Assembly (NCBI RefSeq): GCF_026017845.1
Contig: NZ_CP100416.1
Span: 8,547,416 to 8,611,415 of the forward strand
Source of the DNA: Amycolatopsis mediterranei
GTDB lineage: Bacteria; Actinomycetota; Actinomycetes; Mycobacteriales; Pseudonocardiaceae
Direction: 5' to 3'
DNA: 64,000 nucleotides
Within the stretch, counting starts at the first letter, position 1, and each line of letters begins with the position of its first letter. Shown here piece by piece: positions 61,117 through 64,000 of the stretch. The notes under the pieces were generated by a model, which was not told the origin of the DNA, did not search any database, and saw only the letters and a list, made by a program, of their open reading frames with translations. The translations under genes were made by a program, and so were the position numbers.

Positions 61117-61863
61117 TCAGTGCCGCGCCGAGCCGCCGTCCGCCGAGCTCATCCGCTTCGTGAAGCGGGCCGCGACGTCGCGCAGCTTGATGTTCGTGTG
61201 CTGGGACTCCACGATCAGCCGGTGCATCGCCGCGTCCTCGTTGACCCGGTGGATCAGCATCAGCATGCCCTTGGCCTGCTCGATCACCGCGCGCGTCTCC
61301 ATCGCGTTGCGCAGCTCGTCGGCGAGTCTTCTAGCCTCCCGGTAGCGGCGGGTCAGCCGCAGCACCGTCTCCACGCACAACGTGAACAGCCGCAACACCT
61401 TCGTGTCGAACTCGTGGTAGCCGTGGGTCTCGAAACCGAACAGCGTGATCGCGCCCACCAGGGTGTCGTCCACCCGCAGCGGGACCGCCAGGTAGCTGCC
61501 CACGCCGAGTTCCTTGGCCGCGGCCACGAATTCGGGCCACTGATCGCCCGTCTCCGCGACCGCCACCCGCACGACTTCGCCCGTCAGCGCCGCGAGCAGG
61601 CCGGGACCGTCGCCCGCCGCGTACTGGACGTCGTCGATGCGCCGGGCTCGCTCGTCGGTGAAAGCCGCGGTCTGGGTCACCCCGTCGCGGACGACCAGGA
61701 TGCTGGCCAGGTCCGCGTCCGGGACCACCCGGACCGCCTCGCCGCAGACCGCGTCGAGCAGCCCGGGCGTGTCGGACATCGATTCGAGGACCCCGACGAG
61801 ATCGGCCAGCACGGCGTTCAGCTCGTCGACCCGCTCCGCCATGCCGTCGCCAGTGGTCGGCAA
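61117..61863 (-). CDS. GAF-ANTAR transcription antiterminator
   Basis: The 248-aa protein has a GAF domain (ESMSDTPGLLDAVCGEAVRV, YAAGDGPGLLAALTGE, GSYLAVPLRVDDTLVGAITL) and a C-terminal ANTAR RNA-binding domain (LADELRNAMETRAVIEQAKG, MLMLIHRVNEDAAMHRLIVE). ANTAR proteins bind paired hexaloop RNA hairpins and prevent termination. TTG 61863 follows GGGAGGGG; ATG 61842 is the alternative. Its target is unknown. Confidence 0.9.
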   Translation of the reverse strand: MPTTGDGMAERVDELNAVLADLVGVLESMSDTPGLLDAVCGEAVRVVPDADLASILVVRDGVTQTAAFTDERARRIDDVQYAAGDGPGLLAALTGEVVRVAVAETGDQWPEFVAAAKELGVGSYLAVPLRVDDTLVGAITLFGFETHGYHEFDTKVLRLFTLCVETVLRLTRRYREARRLADELRNAMETRAVIEQAKGMLMLIHRVNEDAAMHRLIVESQHTNIKLRDVAARFTKRMSSADGGSARH

Positions 61864-62015
61864 GGCCCACCCCTCCCATGCGTCAAGCGGCGAGCACGGG
61901 ATGAGCTCGCCAGCAGCGTCAACAGAGACCACCGCTGGCGTTTCAACGGGTCCGGAGGAATTCTACCGGCCACCGGCGGCGGTTTGACGTCGGCCGCGCC
62001 GGGTAGCCCGGGACA

Positions 62016-62351
62016 ATGGACAATCCCGCTGTTGACGACGAACTGTGGGCGGAGTTCCACCGGGTGGTGAACATGACCTCGCGCGAGCTGGAGGACTGGC
62101 TGCGCACCCGCGACGCGGGCCCGGAGGCCGAGCCGCTCCCCGACGAGGCGGGCCCGCCGACGGGCCACCAGGTGCTGGGCGTCCTGCGCAAGCGGCGGTC
62201 CGACGTGGACGACCGCGACGCGGACGTGATGCGCAAGGTGGTCGACCGGGTGCACTCCGAGCGCCGCGACGACCTGGAACCCACCGCCGGCGAGGCCCAC
62301 TGGCGGCACCGGCTCATGTCGATCGGCCACGACCCGCTCAAGCCCGCCTGA
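62016..62351 (+). CDS. DUF3140 protein
   Basis: The 111-aa protein is a DUF3140 family member: DELWAEFHRVVNMTSRELED, then GHQVLGVLRKRRSDVDDRDA, MRKVVDRVHSERRD and HWRHRLMSIGHDPLKP. It is highly charged and helical; no function is known to me. GGGACA lies before the ATG. The 61864-62015 gap contains no gene. A palindrome follows the stop. Confidence 0.92.
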   Translation: MDNPAVDDELWAEFHRVVNMTSRELEDWLRTRDAGPEAEPLPDEAGPPTGHQVLGVLRKRRSDVDDRDADVMRKVVDRVHSERRDDLEPTAGEAHWRHRLMSIGHDPLKPA

Positions 62352-62360
62352 CCAGAGCGC

Positions 62361-62435
62361 CCCAATGTGGCCTTCGGTGCGTTGAACGCACCGAAGGCCA
62401 CATTGGGTGCGTTCAACGCAACCAAGGCCACCTTG
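62361..62435. repeat. perfect palindrome with appended half-copy
   Basis: Arms 62361-62383 and 62385-62407 (23 bases each, left arm starting CCCAATGTGGCC) are exact complements with a one-base centre. A diverged half-copy follows to about 62435 (ends GGCCACCTTGGGGCGC), so the whole block can also fold as a larger hairpin. It lies between convergent stops at 62351 and 62454 and can serve as a bidirectional terminator; its form suggests an interspersed palindromic element. Confidence 0.85.
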
Positions 62436-62453
62436 GGGCGCTTGGGCCGGTCG

Positions 62454-64000
62454 TCAGCCGGCGATGGCCTGCCGGCGCTGGTTGGGCCCGTTGGTCGGCT
62501 TGTACAGGCCGATCCGGGCGCCGTCCGCACGGGACTCGCCCGTGACGTCGAGCAGCTGCCCGGTCGCCGCGTTGACGAACGTCCAGGTGCCGTCACCGGT
62601 GGTGGACAGTGTCCACTGCGCCGCCGGGTCGCACGGTCCCGCCGCGGCCAGGGTCACCGCGCCGCCTGCCGTGGCGAGCACCTGGCCCGTGCCGGTGTTG
62701 GTGATGGTGAACCGGTCGCGGTTGCCGTAGCGGCCCGTGCGGTCGGTGAGCGTCCAGCGCTGCGCCGTCGCCGAAGCGTCCGTCGTGCGCTGGACCAGCG
62801 AGCCGTTCTCCGCCGACAGCGACTTGCCGCTCTGCACGCCGGTGAAGGTGACCGGCCGGCCCGAGCCGAGGCCCGTGCCGGGCGCCGTCGAGGAGACGCC
62901 GTCGACGAGGAAGCTCGTCACCGAACGCGCCGGCACCCGCAGCGTCGCCTTGCCCGCGGTCACCCGCACCGGCTTGCCCCGCTTCAGCGCCCCGGTGACG
63001 TCGGTGACGACCGGCGTCACCGAAGCGCCGGGCCGGACGTTCCGGAAACCGGACAGGTCCAGCGTGACGTCCTGATCGGTGGTGTCCGCGTTGGTGTGCA
63101 CGACTGTCGCCAGGTCCTCGCCGCGCATCGCGGCCGTCGACGCGGTGTCGTTCACCCCGACCAGCCGGTCACCCGGCTTGATGTAGTGGGTGAAGTTGCG
63201 CATGGTGTTGAACTTCGTGTTCGTCTTGATCTGGCAGGTCTGCAGCGTGGCGTTCTTCGGGCAGTCGAACGGGACCTGGATCTCGCCCCAGTTCATCCCG
63301 GCCGCGGACTCCCCGCCCGGCTTCATGTTGTTGTAGTCCTCGATCGGCTGCCAGCTGACCCACGCGCTCGGCTCGAGCAGCCGCAGGTCGTCGGTGATCT
63401 GCTTGGCCATCCCGAGGCCGGGGTCCATGTCCGTGAAGTCCTGCCGGTCCAGCCAGCTGCCGCCGACCTCGCTCATCCACAACGGCTTGCCGCCGCCCTT
63501 GGCCAGATCGCGCGGGACCGGCCGGTTGCCGGTGCCGTAGGTGTGCACGTTGAGCCGGCCCGCCGCCGCGCGGGCGTCGGCCGACCAGCCGGCCCAGTCC
63601 GCGGCGAAGATGTCCGGGTTGGTCTCGTCGGGCGCGGAGACGATCGCCCGCGAGCCGGCCGCCTTCAGAGCTCCGGCCATCGCCGGGATCAGCTGCGACT
63701 GGACCGACGGGCCGATGTGCGCGCCTTCCTGCCGCCCGCCGGTCGGGTTGCCGTCGGCTCCGAGCGCGGTCTTCCAGTAGTTCGTGTTGGGCTCGTTCAG
63801 CGGGTTCACCGACGCGAACTTGATGCCGTGCGCGCGTTCGAGGGTCCGCACGACCTGCGTCAGGTACGCGGTGAAGTCGCCGATCTTGTCGGAGCGCAGC
63901 TGTTCGTCGGTGGCGTTGAAGCCGCCCGAGACGTACCCGGACACGGTCTGGAAGTACGGCGGCGAGTTGCTGAACGCCTCCCACTTCGTGACCCGGTTCT
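62454..64000 (-). CDS. GH30-family glycosidase with ricin-type lectin domain (5' end outside window)
   Basis: At least 515 residues are in the window; the frame runs on past 64000. The catalytic part shows WEAFSNSPPY, SVNPLNEPNTNYW with the acid/base Glu, and KPLWMSEVGGSW with the nucleophile Glu, as in GH30 beta-1,6-galactanase-like enzymes. A beta-sandwich follows, then a C-terminal ricin-B-like region (LVQRTTDASATAQRWTL, TGQLLDVTGESRADGARIGL). A signal peptide is expected upstream of the window. Confidence 0.88.
   Translation of the reverse strand, partial: NRVTKWEAFSNSPPYFQTVSGYVSGGFNATDEQLRSDKIGDFTAYLTQVVRTLERAHGIKFASVNPLNEPNTNYWKTALGADGNPTGGRQEGAHIGPSVQSQLIPAMAGALKAAGSRAIVSAPDETNPDIFAADWAGWSADARAAAGRLNVHTYGTGNRPVPRDLAKGGGKPLWMSEVGGSWLDRQDFTDMDPGLGMAKQITDDLRLLEPSAWVSWQPIEDYNNMKPGGESAAGMNWGEIQVPFDCPKNATLQTCQIKTNTKFNTMRNFTHYIKPGDRLVGVNDTASTAAMRGEDLATVVHTNADTTDQDVTLDLSGFRNVRPGASVTPVVTDVTGALKRGKPVRVTAGKATLRVPARSVTSFLVDGVSSTAPGTGLGSGRPVTFTGVQSGKSLSAENGSLVQRTTDASATAQRWTLTDRTGRYGNRDRFTITNTGTGQVLATAGGAVTLAAAGPCDPAAQWTLSTTGDGTWTFVNAATGQLLDVTGESRADGARIGLYKPTNGPNQRRQAIAG

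Overview
The window is very GC-rich coding DNA in which coding regions show G/C-ending third positions, GTG starts are common, and many genes overlap by four bases (ATGA or GTGA). Gene content (glmS-adjacent 90-aa protein, a conservon, ECF42 sigma factor with a DGPF protein, ANTAR regulator, imuA'/imuB/dnaE2 mutasome, many F420/AKR/TetR units, secreted CBM2/GH30 enzymes) points to a filamentous actinomycete. A Pseudonocardiaceae member such as Amycolatopsis is my best guess; this is inference from gene content and style of intergenic palindromes, not a database result. No rRNA, tRNA, CRISPR array, insertion sequence or replication origin was seen.

Layout. 1-5 kb: tail of an unknown protein, a 21-bp tandem repeat, a STAS protein, a divergent TetR/GH-like pair with a double operator, then a three-gene rsbQ-rsbP-rsbV-like stress-signalling operon. 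5-10 kb: a decayed membrane-protein fragment, a dapA-family aldolase divergent from a LysR regulator, a methyltransferase, and glmS. 10-15 kb: a secreted BNR-repeat protein and a self-contained P450 operon (P450, TetR, ferredoxin, ferredoxin reductase) with a palindromic operator. 15-19 kb: two divergent regulator/enzyme pairs (TetR with PPOX versus AKR with an LLM oxidoreductase; MarR versus SRPBCC), each with a visible operator, and a long hairpin. 19-21 kb: a frameshifted secreted glycoside hydrolase with fn3 and CBM2 domains. 21-32 kb: the SOS mutasome, split into dnaE2 and imuA'-imuB by an ECF42 operon and a PLP decarboxylase; both parts carry LexA-type boxes. 32-35 kb: a methyltransferase and a secreted TAP-like peptidase.

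35-41 kb: a GntR(YtrA)-ABC transporter operon that continues into two secreted alpha/beta hydrolase genes, the second of which encodes two complete hydrolase units in one chain. 41-44 kb: secreted esterases with clustered palindromes upstream, an SDR and a ferritin. 44-50 kb: a thioesterase under a KstR-type box and a complete conservon (cvnA-B-C-D) followed by an MHYT membrane sensor. 50-54 kb: a winged-helix regulator, a small ACT-like gene preceded by a leaderless 16-aa peptide and a strong hairpin (possible attenuator), an epimerase, an OsmC protein, a hydrolase pseudogene and a Tat lipoprotein hydrolase. 54-64 kb: a large LuxR-family ATPase regulator, a tannase-family esterase, an AKR, an amidohydrolase with a tiny coupled upstream ORF, a GAF-ANTAR regulator, a DUF3140 protein, and a GH30-family glycosidase cut by the window end.

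The most interesting leads are the didomain hydrolase/ABC operon at 35.2-40.7 kb, the possible attenuation leader at 50.69-50.83 kb, the split mutasome with degenerate repeats between its genes, and the set of readable operators beside divergent regulator pairs.
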